Positions 47,031-58,600 of a stretch of DNA of 64,000 bases are shown here, in pieces. Below the pieces are notes generated by a model, which was given only the letters and a program-made list of their open reading frames with translations, was not told the origin of the DNA and made no database searches. A program made the position numbers and the translations under genes. The first letter of the stretch is position 1, and each line of letters starts with the position of its first letter. Origin of the DNA: Manis javanica (Eukaryota; Chordata; Mammalia; Pholidota; Manidae); NCBI RefSeq assembly GCF_040802235.1, contig NC_133160.1:100433160-100497159 (forward strand), written 5' to 3'.

Positions 47031-47599
47031 TGTTGTAGAGAAGGAAAAATATCTCTTTCCTGTACTCCCTAGCTTCTCTAGTAGGGGCCCTACAAATTAG
47101 ACAAAGACAGATTGGAAAGAGGAAAAAGAAACAGAGTTTATTAGCATGTATAGCATGCACAGATGCAGCATAAACTCAATAATGAGTAAGTCAAAGTGGT
47201 GGTTAGAACTTGGGATAATATAGCATCTTAATAAATAACAACAAATTTGTGGAGAGTGGAAAGACAATGAGAAAAAAGGGTGTAGCCTTTTAGGGGCAGC
47301 AAATTGCAGGAAGGCAAATACATGGAGGGAACCTAATAGAAGACAAGGATTATTTTAGTGAGATTTGTTTGCAGGCCCATCTTGGTGGTGACTTTCAGTG
47401 CTCTCCATGGCCATAAAACTTGCCCAGGAGACGGGCTTTACGGCAGTCCCCGCTACTCAGAAGTTTCTGCTTTTAGTCAGATAAGGGAAGCTCCAAGAAA
47501 GTTTCTTTCTGCATCTGTTGATGTTCACTTGCCTCCAGTTCAAAATAATCCTTATGCCAAGGGGGCATATTTTGTGGTGGCATATTCAGATTCCCTACA
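47031..47599 (-). mobile_element. Solo LTR, family unassigned
   Basis: 569 bp starting tgttgtagag and ending ttccctaca on the plus strand, so TG...CA with sense on minus (5' end TGTAGGGAATC). The complement of AATAAA is at 47137-47142. Flanking pentamers cttcc and ctgtc do not form a clear TSD. The layout suggests a class III LTR. The open frame at 47358-47621 is a shadow. Confidence 0.65.
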
Positions 47600-48154
47600 C
47601 TGTCTTGAATGTGGCTTTTAAGGATATGATTTTTTGGAGCAATTGCAGCCATCCTGTAACCATGCAGTGATAAGTCTATTTAGAGTCCAGTATTGAGCAG
47701 AATGCAGGGATATAAAAGAAATAGAAGGTATTATGGTCCTTGAGCCCAAAAGGCCTATAATGCATTGTCACATGAATTAACTGGAGAACAATTACAAGAC
47801 AACTTACAGTATTGCTCAGTGCCAGCTAATGTAGAGTTTATGGCAGCCCTCCAGAGCCTACTGGTGGTAATTCCATCCTGCCAGTGTGTCTTTCCAATCT
47901 GGCTAAACTGATGACGTTTTTAGGAAAGATGTGACATTTAGAGGAGATTCTGGTCTCACACTCCTACCTTTCTAAAATACACTTTGGCCCATGTTTAAAC
48001 ACCACTGACAGCTTTCACTCAGAAAGGAAGCATAGTATCAAACAAGCACTGGACTAGACATTGGGCTTTAGTGTTGGTAAAGTCACTTCGTTATGGGATA
48101 TGGTGAAAGTCATTTAAATATCTGGGAGTTTGGTTCCTCATTTGTAACTTGGGG
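47600..48154. other. Unique stretch, no gene seen
   Basis: No recognisable coding or repeat content. Confidence 0.4.
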
Positions 48155-48400
48155 GTAATGATTCATTAAACAAATATTTACTGAGCACTTTATAAGTGTT
48201 GGACACTGTTTTAGGCCATAGGGATATAACAATGAACAAAAGAGACAAAGTCCTTCCCCTCGTAGACGGCAGACATACAATAAACAACTATGAACTCCAT
48301 CAGCATGCAGTAGTAAGTCTGATGGAAAAATGTAAAGCAGGAATGAGGAGGCTAGGAAGAAAGGCAGGTAAGTGGGAGGGAGCAACTATTTTATATAGAG
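48155..48400 (-). mobile_element. LINE-2 3' end, antisense
   Basis: attaaacaaatatttactga, then gttggacactgttttaggcc, then acaatgaacaaaagagaca, is the reversed L2 3' end. Open frames over it are shadows. Confidence 0.75.
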
Positions 48401-48449
48401 TGGTCAAGAGTATCTCTTTGACAAGAGGCTTGCATTTCTGTCCCCTTGT

Positions 48450-48490
48450 GGTGTGTGTGTATGTGTATATATATATATGTACACACATGT
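48450..48490. repeat. (TG)n/(TA)n microsatellite
   Basis: gtgtgtgtgtatgtgtatat runs into atatatatgtacacacatgt. Confidence 0.9.
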
Positions 48491-48599
48491 GCATAGCACC
48501 CTATTTGTCTGGAGGCTTATGGAGGAAGTCAAATGACTGAAAATATGTGATAAGTGCATGGAAAATTACTCAGGATTATGTGAACATAAACATAGAAGG

Positions 48600-48850
48600 T
48601 ATTATCATTGTTATTATTGCTGATTAAGTCTCTACTCCTTAGTTCGACATTCAAGATCTTTCACAATACAGCCTTTCAACCTACCTCTCCGGTTTTTCTC
48701 CACTCCCCTGTATAAATCTGTCTTCCAGATAAAACTTTCACTTTTTCTAGTTCACTTGGTAGTTTATCATGCACCATTTGCCTTTCCTATTGTTTCTTCT
48801 GTTTAAATCCTTTATTATTTTATCTTTCATAAATTCTGTGTCCCCGGTAA
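48600..48850 (+). mobile_element. LINE-2-like fragment, sense
   Basis: ttcaagatctttcacaatac followed by cctacctctccggtttttct resembles the L2 ORF2-end/3' UTR. Weak and decayed. Confidence 0.45.
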
Positions 48851-49361
48851 AATGATAAACTTCTCCATGTCAGAGTGTTTCTATAAATGCCTCGAGTGGA
48901 AAAGTTGTTTGATAGTATTTATTGATTTCACTTGACATACTTGTTTTATGTTTACCGTCACTCTGAAAGCTATCTCTTTGCTTGGAATTTGGTGTTACAC
49001 TCAATTTTGCATGAGTTTTGAATTGCCTTATTTATTGTAGAACAGTGCACTCTTTGAGAAGCCGAATTTTGAAAAATTCTATATTGCCAGTTTAGCTGTG
49101 TTTGGGACTTCAGTGACCTCAGGGTATTCAGACCAGTAAGTAGTTCTTAATCTTATGTGTCCTTTTCATGACCATAATCCCATACAGCCTCATGGCCTTT
49201 TCATGACCTTGGAGTATTTCTTGCTACTATAAATTTGTTATCATCTCTTGAATGACTTTCAGGTGTATTTTCCACTGGAAGAACTTCCCAGCATGAGAAA
49301 TCAAGCAGAAAAGAAGGATAAGTACAGTATAGTAGAAACTATAGGGGAAGTACTAAATGAT
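48851..49361. other. Unique stretch, no gene seen
   Basis: The 13-mer ccttttcatgacc occurs twice, 34 bp apart (49162 and 49196). Nothing else is supported. Confidence 0.4.
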
Positions 49362-49690
49362 GTTAGGAGGCATAATAATCACCTTCTAAAAATATCTCCA
49401 TACTAATCCCTGGGATGTATGAATATGTTACTTTACATGAACAAAAGGGCCTTTGCAGATGTGATTAAATAAAGGATCTTGAGGAGGGAGATTTTTCTGG
49501 ATTATTCAGTTTGACCCATTGTCATCTCAAGGGTCTTTATAAGAGGGATGTGGAAGGATCAGAGTCAACAGATGAGATGATAGGAATGAAGTCTGAGTGA
49601 TATGGTCACAAGACAAGGAATGCAGGCTGCCTCTAGAAGCTGGGAAGGACATGGAAGGAACAAGATCCCTGGGCAAATCCTGTGTGATAG
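49362..49690 (+). mobile_element. Old MaLR-like LTR (second type), 3'-truncated
   Basis: gttactttacatgaacaaaa, cctttgcagatgtgattaaa, tctttataagagggatgtgg and caaggaatgcaggctgcctc follow the family order. The usual 3' end is missing. Confidence 0.75.
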
Positions 49691-49699
49691 TTGAGAGGA

Positions 49700-49880
49700 T
49701 ACATTTTGGGAGTGGTTTGAAACCAGCTGTGCAGACTATTACTGTGTAACCTCAAGCAAAGCATCTAAATCATAGAAGCCTCAGTTTTCTCATCAATAAA
49801 GTGGAGAGTAATATGCACCTTACTAGACTGGTAGAGAATTAAAGAGGCTGCATATAAGGCATTTTGCACAGTACCTGACA
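49700..49880 (+). mobile_element. MIR SINE, sense
   Basis: actgtgtaacctcaagcaaa, gcctcagttttctcatcaat and gcacagtacctgac occur in MIR order. Confidence 0.75.
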
Positions 49881-50284
49881 ACAAATACTCGGTTAAGAAT
49901 AGTTCTCATTGTATCATTTGCACCATTTACAGCTGCTAACCATACCACCCATTCATTCAGTATTGCTGAAGCTGCCCAGCATGGACAATTTGCAAAGCCA
50001 TCCACACCAATGGATTGCGGGGTGGAAGGGCAAAGCGAGAAAACAGCAGTGCCATCTCCAAGTACGCACAAGACTGTACATTCTGCACCATGTATTACAC
50101 ATTGGGTGCTTGCTTGCTTCCAGATCTTCAGTGCACGTGGCTTTATTAGAAACCGTCTGCTACAGTCTAGACACAGCCACCGGAGTCTGGTCACCAACGG
50201 GAGGGAGCAAGGGCCAGAATTCCTGCTGAGTCGCTCTGGGCCCCAGCCCTCTACCTTAATCCCCCGTCTTAGCTTTCCATCTGC

Positions 50285-50900
50285 AGCTGGCCACCCTGCA
50301 GCAGAGCAGAGCCCGCCAGCCCCTGCCCAGTTGGCCGCCTGGCACGCAGCGGCCGCGGCGTCCCCGGGGCTCGGGGAGGTCGGTGGGAGCGCAGCGGGGG
50401 CGGAGCTCGGCGTCCCGCCGCCGCCCCTTTCCCGGCGGCTTCGGCCGGGCGGCGCTGCCCTCGCGGACGGGTGGGCGCGTCCCGGGCCGGAAGGAGGCGC
50501 AGTCGGGCACGCGACCGCCCACCTCCAGTCGGCCGGGACGCGCGGTCTCCGCCCGGCTCCCGCGCGCCGCCTCGGCGCTCTGCAGAGAATTTCAGTTCCT
50601 GCGAGCAGCCTGCACCTCCCGGAACGCGTCTAGAAAGGACCGCCGTGCCCGAGCCGCCGGAGCCTTCCGTGTGGCGCCCAGAGGCGCCACCGGGGACATG
50701 CGACGGGGAGCCCCCGCCACAACGCAGGCAGTGGCCGCGCCGCCCCGGGAGAGTCGTCCCAGAGCAGGTAGGCGACCGGCGGCCGCGGGAGGAGACGCCT
50801 CCGCGCCGCTCTGCCGGGCGTCCACCGGGGACCGGAGCGACGCGGTGTGCTCGGTGCCGATGGCGGATGGTTCGGTCCCACAGCTGGCCCGCTGATGCTT
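50285..50900. promoter_or_regulatory. CpG island, probable gene promoter
   Basis: The only long CpG-dense, GC-rich block in the window that is not a repeat, with many CpGs retained (for example gcagcggccgcggcgtcccc). A GC box (gggggcggagc) lies near 50395. There is no TATA box. Such islands usually mark promoters of housekeeping or developmental genes, in either or both directions. Long open frames on both strands here come from the scarcity of AT-rich stops and overlap each other, so they do not identify a protein. Confidence 0.8.
50698..50767 (+). other. Candidate first coding exon end with splice donor
   Basis: An ATG at 50698 with purine at -3 opens a frame beginning MRRGAPATTQAVAAPP. 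It reaches a consensus donor, CAG|GTAGGC, with the GT at 50768-50769. A second, weaker donor (AAG|GTAAAT) lies at 51010, after further open sequence. I do not recognise the peptide. The exon could equally be 5' UTR or part of a long non-coding RNA. Transcription on the plus strand is inferred only from the donor sites. Confidence 0.35.
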
Positions 50901-51194
50901 TGCCTGTTGCTCTTGTCCCCATCCCATCCTGCGCTCCCTGCGGGGCAGTCTTTCTCGCAGATGATGGATTTCTCTGCAAGGTCATTGCTCTCGTAGACTG
51001 GCTTTGAAGGTAAATGGAAGACGCCTGCTGTACTTGCTCTCGGGCGGGGGAATTTATAATCGATCGGGTCTGCACACTGTGAATATACAAATAGGTGTGT
51101 GTGTGGGGGGGTGTGTACGTGTCTGTTTGGCAATACTACACTGACATTTTTCTCGTTTTCCTACGCCAATCCCTTTAGTCAGAACACTATAGTT

Positions 51195-51260
51195 ATGTAT
51201 ATTTGTGTGCGTGTGGGCATGTATGTATATACACACACATATATACACACACGTACGTAG
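51195..51260. repeat. (TG)n and (CA)n microsatellites, inverted
   Basis: atttgtgtgcgtgtgggcat is followed by atatacacacacatatatac. Complementary TG and CA tracts could fold into a hairpin. A G-rich TG run also lies at 51091-51122. Confidence 0.8.
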
Positions 51261-52665
51261 TTTTTCTTGAGATAGGCGGAGAGAGAAGTAGGGCCAGCAG
51301 AGGTTGATAAAGGGAAAACATTGTAGAGACCTGTTCAGTATCTAGAGGTGAACTTTGGAACCACATTAAATCAGGTTAGAGCGACTAGAGGCTATAAATG
51401 ATTCTTTGGAGGTGGATTTTAGAAAGGATCTGAAGAACACTGCTAACCAGTACGCACAACCGATCTTCATGCTATCCAGGCAGATCTAAAAGATGTATGC
51501 AAAATTTCGGCTGCAACAATGGACAGGGAAGGAGGGGTTAAAAAGAGGGTTAGGAGACACTTGGGAAGTGAATTTTGGGTGGTGGGAAGGCAGCAAATTC
51601 CGGCGAGGTTTAAAGTGCCTTCTGGAGGTACATGGAGAGCAATCTCTGCTTGGGGTGTAGGCAGTTCAAGGTTAAGATGATGTGAAAGCCCAGAAGGCAG
51701 CTGAAGCAGTGGGGAAAAGGCAAGGGTTTGAAGTAGGGAAGGAGAAGCAAGCTCTGAGAGTCACCATCCACCTTTTATTAAAGTATCTTCTCCCTGTAAA
51801 AGCAGTACTTGGATATGCCATGTAAATATTTTTCACAACACATTTGTTTAAGATCCACTGGTCCATGTTTTCATTTTGTTTTTGCAAGCAATCTGGGTCA
51901 TGGTGGGACTGGAAGAAGCTGAAGTGTTTACAACACCAGCAAGATTTGGAGAGAGAGTTGATTAAGGCTTAGCCTCATAAAATATTTACACATCTCTTCG
52001 TGGGCTTTTGTTTGCTCGTGTTGGAGCTGCTGCATATTTTACTTTGATAATGCATTGAGTGTACTTCTCCCGAATGTGCTTATTTTCCAGTTATAAACTG
52101 TTCTTTCTTTTCCATTGTGTTCACCATTGGTCTGCCCTGAGTAACAACTGTGGAACTAAAGATACATCAGTCACAACACGAAGAAGAAAATCTCTGTTGT
52201 TATCTGCAAATGGCAGGAGTTTGTATTAGAGGATTTTCTTTTGAAATAGAATCATGAAAAGCATTTTCAAGTTTTTGTGTGTGTTTGGGAGGAGAATGGT
52301 TTGTTGATTCATAAACAGGAAAAAAAATAGTAGTAATTGCCATTGGAAGCCCAGATGTTATATCACTGGAATTTATTTTGGAAACAGAGCAGGGGAACTC
52401 ATGGAGATCCATGTAGAGGGTATTACGGTGTGGTGAGATTTCACCTAATCACTAACTAGACTTTTATGAAAATGATGAGGACAGAATCACAGGTGCACAG
52501 CTTCATAGGGGAAGTGGAAGATTGAAGCATGACATGAATCAGATAAGTCTCAACTGAGTGGTAGGTTCCAATAAGATGATTGGAAATTTGGGTGTTTTTA
52601 AAATTGTCTCATTATACTTGCTCCATGCCCTTATCTGTCCCTGCAACATTTCCTTAATTATGCCT

Positions 52666-52692
52666 CAAATATACTTATATTAAGTATATTTG
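52666..52692. repeat. Perfect AT-rich inverted repeat
   Basis: Twelve-base arms caaatatactta and taagtatatttg are separated by tat. Perfect complementarity makes it a candidate cruciform. There is no U-tract logic or gene context to suggest a terminator. Confidence 0.9.
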
Positions 52693-52924
52693 TTAAGAGA
52701 TTATTAAGATTGTATTTATTAAAAATATATTAGATACAGCTATCCTTCATTGTATGAATTTCCAGTCACAAAATCTGCAGCTTACAGGGAAGCACTAAAA
52801 TACTGGTCATAGAATCACAAAATCACAAAAAGACTGACCTCAAAGAGTCTGGACACACAACCCCAGCCCCAGCTTACACTTGAACTGTCTCAGTGGCAAC
52901 TGTTTCTGCCCTTTATGCACTTGT

Positions 52925-53290
52925 TCATTGATTCATCCAAGCATTTAACGTATATTTATCCTGAACTCTACATGGTCCTAAACAGTGGAATAGAAGAGTG
53001 AACGAAGAACAGGCTCAGCCTGCAAAACTTGGAAGGGAGGAAGTAGCTAGTTAAATGTTGGGATAGGACAAGCACAGGGTGCCATGGAAACTGGGTTATG
53101 TAGGTGGAGAGGACAAGGACAGTCCCCAGGGAGCTGAAGGATGCAGGGAATCAGTCTGGTAAAGAAGAGAAGGGCAGTCCTGGTACAGCAAGCAAAGGAT
53201 GCAGAGGCCCCAGAAGAACAGTAGCCCTAGGTAGTTGGAAAGCTGTTAAGTAGAGGAAAGAGGGAAAGATGACGATGGGAAAGGAAGCAG
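52925..53290 (-). mobile_element. LINE-2 3' region, antisense, decayed
   Basis: catttaacgtatatttatcc, then acatggtcctaaacagtgga, follow the reversed L2 order, continuing weakly to about 53290. Confidence 0.55.
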
Positions 53291-54195
53291 ATCTGTCATC
53301 AGCTGAAGTCCAGAGGAGCTGATGATTCATCTGGTCAGTCAGCCATCTGAACTGGATAAGTTAATAAATGCTGTTGATAGCCTTCAAATATCTAGAAACC
53401 ATATCTACCTTCATTTACAATCACCTGATTAAAAGGGAGACATGTCCTCAAGAAAGTCCTAACTGTGCCTCAATTTCTTCACCCATGAAATGTCCACCAC
53501 CTACTCTGCATATTGTGAAAATAAAAGAGAATGAGGGAATGAGCTTAATAGAAATGCAGGGGATCTTATTTTCATAGCAACAATTTTCAGAGAAAAACTA
53601 TGGAAAATACTGTATATTCCAAGTACTTAATTGTCCCAGATGACTCCAAAAGGTAAAAGTATGATGGTATGAAAAACTGAATGAACAAGAAAGTAACTCA
53701 GGAACACAGGCTAAAGAGAGCCCTAAGACCAGACACAACTTTTTAGTTATTTTTTAAGTGAGGGAAATATATACAGCAATCCCATAGTAATCAATACCTG
53801 CCTTTTTAGAACTGCTCACAACCCATGTGAAGTCAGTTTCCTGGGTAATTTTTATTTTTGAAAAATAATATTGAGTAAAACAGAGTAGAAGGGTAAGTAT
53901 TGTTCATGAAACTTTTTAATTAAGTATATACTTATATGTATATATATATTGGACTATGAGTAAAGTGTGTATCTTACTATGCATCATGTTTAAAAAGTTC
54001 GAAAGCAGTTGCTTTAAGTTATCCAAATGAGAGCTGCTTCTAGTTTGCAGGACCCCAAGAGTCAACTAGGAGATCTGATACACAAGCATTTGCGTATAGC
54101 TTTATTCATAAATTCAGGATAGCAAAATTGTCTTGAGAAGGCAAAACATTTTGACTTAGCAGAAAATTCATGGCAGTAAAATCAGAGGAGAGTAA
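53291..54195. other. Unique AT-rich stretch, no gene seen
   Basis: Contains a short TA/TATG run at 53925-53950. Nothing coding is supported. Confidence 0.4.
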
Positions 54196-54199
54196 GATC

Positions 54200-54400
54200 C
54201 TTGGGGGCTGAATTAGTCTAGCAAGGCTTCAAGGATGAGATGGAATCTGAGCAAGTTTATGAAAGATGAATGGATCTGGGTGGGCAGTGAGGAAGGGGTG
54301 GAGATATAGAAGAAGGAAGTAAAGAATGAGGTGGGGTCATGTGAGGTTTATTTAAGAATCATTTAGTAAAGCAAAAATGAATATCAAGTTGGGGAGGGAA
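54200..54400 (-). mobile_element. LINE-2 fragment, antisense, weak
   Basis: aaggatgagatggaatctga and gaaagatgaatggatctggg resemble the reversed internal L2 3' region. Weak. Confidence 0.35.
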
Positions 54401-55595
54401 TTGCAGCAGAATTTCTGTTTAGACTAAAATATTACTCCAGAGTTGCTATTTATTTAATGTTTATGATTTCTTTTCCTAATTCTGCTGCAGAATGGCCATA
54501 ACATCATACATCTGTCATTTACTGCCATCTTTTTACTTCTTTTGTAATAATTTACTGACTAAGCCTTGCTTCAATTGAATTTCATGGTTGAACAATTGAA
54601 ATTTTGTGATATACCACATTGGATCATGATTACTTCATTTCTAAGAGCACAGTTACTGGCACAGAGGGGCTATCCAGTGATTGTCGTAAATGGAGCAAAC
54701 CCTTCTGTTCTCTTCAACTGGCCTCCTTTCTGGAGTGGTGCAAAGCCCTGTAACTAGGCCTAACCGCCCCGTGAAGGTGGACCAAACCGCTGTATTCATG
54801 ACCCCCAAAGGAAGAGCAGAATCTGATGGGTTTTCTTTTTCAGTTGGTCTGTGACTTATCCATCATTTTAGTTAAATATTTAAATATGTTTGTTTGCATT
54901 TCAAGAAATTAACATCGGAGTGTTTTGCTGTAGCCTAATGGTTATTTTGAGAAGATCAGGTCAGAGAAGAAAGTCTTGTGTTTTTGAAAACTTTCTGTAG
55001 GCTTCTTTTAGCTCTTGCTGTCCTTCCTGTGAAATAAAACAATGTTCTGATATTGAAATCCTTTTGAAAAAAGCTATTTCTTTAACCAGAAGAACAGTGC
55101 CAGTTAAAATAGAGACTCTTGTGCTTAAACTAGTTGATTTGGAGTGCAGTCAAATATGGAAATTCACTTTTTTATAAAGCTGTCCTGGACTCCTCTTTCA
55201 TCTTCCTTCTCCACATCAGAATGTTTAAATTGGTGATAGTCGAACTTTTAGGCATAAGAGTCAAGTCTGGAATAAAGAGTCAAGTCTGGAATAATAAAAA
55301 CATTTAGAGTGCATTTGGATTGAGAAGACATTTACTGAATTTCATGAGGGAAAATGTATATGCCCGTAATTACAATCTAGGTTACTTACTGTCTTGAATG
55401 CCCGTGAGTAAAATTTCCACAGCTTTGTATTCAGGCATATTGGAGTTAGCAACACAATAACAGCTTTCTGATTTTTTATGTCTATAATTAGATTGCTGGC
55501 TTTATTTTGAAGCTAGGTGCATAATTAGGGGCTCAAATTATTATTACCAGTCAATAATAACTTACCTTTAGCTAGAAAGCTAAATGCTATGACTT
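54401..55595. other. Unique stretch, no gene seen
   Basis: AT-rich with one 19-bp tandem duplication. The short open frame at 54566-54757 is unrecognised. Confidence 0.4.
55257..55294. repeat. 19-bp perfect tandem duplication
   Basis: agagtcaagtctggaataa occurs twice in a row without a mismatch, suggesting a recent slippage or duplication event. Confidence 0.95.
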
Positions 55596-55695
55596 ACCGA
55601 ATCTGAACACCAATCTGGAAGTAGGGCTTAGAAATCTGTATTTTATAAGGGCCCCCAAAGGATTCCAATAGCCAGGCTGGGACACCACTGTTAAG
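55596..55695 (+). mobile_element. MER5-type hAT transposon relic
   Basis: aaatctgtattttataaggg followed by cccccaaaggattccaatag and ctgggacaccactg follows the MER5 order. Orientation is by recognition. Confidence 0.55.
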
Positions 55696-58600
55696 TTCTG
55701 CCTTATTGATATGGAAATACAGATGAGTCCCAGACAAGTTAATAACTTGTCCCCAGTCATTGTTAGAAGTCTAGACCACCTCTTTCTAGTTCTCCACCAG
55801 TTCTAAGGTTAGGGAGGAGCAGGCCCAGAAGAGACGGTGTGACCATCTCCAGTTTGACAGGGCAGGGGAAGTGAACTACTCCTGCAGCCCTTCCTCCAAA
55901 ACTGAGAGTCAATGCAGTGAGCCATTCTGAATGCAGTGATCTCTGCCCCAAGGGTCTGATGTGGCAGAAAAATTGTGGGGATCAGCTGTGTGATCTGAGG
56001 CAAATCGCTCTCTGGGCTTTACACACCAGATTCCATTTAAAAATGTTAATTCTTGGATCCTAAGCCCAGTGGATACCCAAGCCACCCTAGGAAGATGGTG
56101 TTGGTCAGTAGTCACGAAGCCTGACACTTGCAGAACCAAGCAAACCTTGAAAAAAACTCGAGGCTGGAGAGTAGAAATCCAAAGTCACAGGCGCCCCCAG
56201 GGACCTCAGCACTGTTGCTAATTGAGTAACGGGCAGCTGGACAGAGAGCTCTAGAGCTCCTTAAAAAATCTATTTGCATCTACTGATTTTCTGGAGGAAA
56301 AGGAGTTGCAGTGAATCCTTTTTTTCAAGCCTGAATTGCAAATGGTTCACAAAGTGGGAGGTCTAGTTTAGGGGAATAATCAAGATGTTTTATGTGAGTA
56401 GATTCTCTATTGCTTTTTCAGGATATTGATTTTGAAATAGCCTAAAATTAAAATAACCATATTTTGCCTGTGGGAGACTCTTCTCTTTCTTTATAATGTA
56501 CAACTTTGGGCAAATGAAATGCTTGAGGGAGTTAATAGTTTGTGTTTGCTGTATTTTCTGAGTAATCTGAGCATCTTTTTTGTTTCAATTCTTACTGACA
56601 ATTTTTCTAGAATGTAATAGCCTATGTCTATCTGTTTGCCTTGTTAATAAGTACAATATGGCAATTATCATCGGAATTCAGAATTTTGCATCACCTCCAG
56701 GTTTCTATTCTGAATTATAGCTATGTAGGACAGGGCTGCTGAATATAATACAGAAATTTTAAATTGCTTTTCTTCTTTTTCCCATTGATATGAATGTGTT
56801 CTCCCTAAGAATCTCCTGGTACATCTTTCACATTTTTTAACAACAGGTTTGGGTTTTTTTTCAGATATGTGATTCATTGTGGGTCCCACTTTGCTGGGCT
56901 TGGGTCTTCCTTTCTCTTTGCCTGTACATCATTTTGGAATGCTTGTTTCTTCATCCTAAGCTAGTTTCTCAAGCCCTTCAAAACATGCTTTAAAGCTCGA
57001 TTATTTCAGCAAACTCTGTGATTCTTAAGCCCTGTTTCTAAGTACTATTTTATACATAGCATGAATTTTTAATTTATACTTAATTATATGGTTCTCAAAG
57101 CATTCCTTTCTTTGAATCCCATAAATTATTTCTCCCTATAAAATGAAGGTAAAAATGAAGTGACTAGAATTTTAATGCTAATAAGAATTTTAATCAGCAC
57201 TAAGGTTAATAAATTGATGTGCATCTCCCCCTGCATCCTTGAATGAGTAAAAATTGCTTATGACAAAGGGGTATGGAGGATTGGTCTTGTTTTCATGTCA
57301 AACATGTTCTGAAAGCAGGCAGATAACAGAAATCTGTCAATGTTAGGGTCAGGGGCTGGGCTCTGAATGAGTGAAAATGCCTACACATCTCCTTTCACAC
57401 GGGGCATGATTTTTATCTGCACATAGAGATTCTCTGAGCAAAGGATGCTTTGCCGTGAGCCTCTGAGAGTCCTGGTACATGTCACTTGACCTGTCCATAT
57501 CTCGGATTTGAAGATGGATGTACCAGATTAGAAATTAAAAACTGGTAGTGGGTGGGCCCAGCAGGAAGATCATGTGTTATTTGGCTTGTAGATATTCATT
57601 TTTAATTAAGCTAATACTGCAAAATTAGATCTATTATAGGAAACACCAATCCACTTTCTCTAGGCAGGACCTGAATAGCAGTAATGTGCTGCCTCTTATT
57701 TCACTATAGTCCCCATTACTCCCTGTTGTCTCTCTTACACTGAGGCTTCACATAAGTCACTTGTACTCTACAACTTCATTTGTGTTAGCTACCTACAGCT
57801 CATAGATACCTGAGTTCGTGAAGTCTGAACCACATGTTTTCTAAGTACCATCGACTCTACAGTGCTATTACCATGCTTATGAAATTGCACAAAGTAGAGA
57901 GAACTCTATACTGAATGTAGTTAACTCCCATAGATTATAGTGACAGTCTAGAAAGTTTCCATTATCATAATATGTAGATTTATAAAAAGTTAATGAATGC
58001 AAACTGAGTTGAACTGGTCTGTTAGTAAGAATGGTGGGAATTTTTTGTTTGCTTGCTTGCTTTTTATTGTACCACATGTAGGAACAAGCAAAGCAAATGA
58101 GCCATTTTAACAATAATTTTATTTATTCTTGATCTTGACCAGTGACTGTGATTTTACTTTGGATTGCTTTATGTACTTTTTAAATGCACCATGTCTTTAT
58201 TTTATGTAGAACTCTGTAGTTTATACACCAAGCTTGCATAGCTTCCTAAAGCCCAAAGCACATCTCATTCTTCCCAGTAATGGTGCATTGTATTTAGTGG
58301 GCTTGGCAGTTGAGAATAAACTGGTGTTCCAACTCGTGTCCCAGTCTGTGACTGCCTGTACAGCTGAGAAATGGTCATCTAGCAGAGGCAGTCGGCTGTG
58401 CTTTCACCCATTGCTGAAGCTAGTCAGATCCCTGCACAGTCTGGCCACTTGATTGTGTGGAACTTCCCTGTTTAATACGGATAAAAAGGAGGTGACTGTG
58501 TCAGGGGTGATTTGTTCATGTCACAAATAATGGCAAATGCCCTTTGAGACAAGCTGGGAAACTCAGGCAGATCTCTGAAGTAAAGAAAGCTCTTAATAGC

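Larger units (their letters stand above)
51011..52920. other. Unique stretch downstream of the CpG island
   Basis: If the donors at 50768 or 51010 are used, this is intron. No acceptor-flanked exon is evident. It contains the two small structures listed next. Confidence 0.45.

Noticed and set aside
50010..50895. Plus-strand open frames of 170-207 codons in the CpG island
   Set aside because: Same compositional reason. Only the short stretch ending at a splice donor was kept, as a low-confidence exon candidate.
50269..51133. Long minus-strand open frames (273 and 167 codons) over the CpG island
   Set aside because: GC-rich DNA rarely contains stop codons. The frames overlap others on both strands and show only Arg/Pro/Ala/Gly-rich, low-information sequence.
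52666..52692. Transcription terminator hairpin
   Set aside because: AT-rich palindrome with no gene upstream. Bacterial-type terminators are not expected in this genome.
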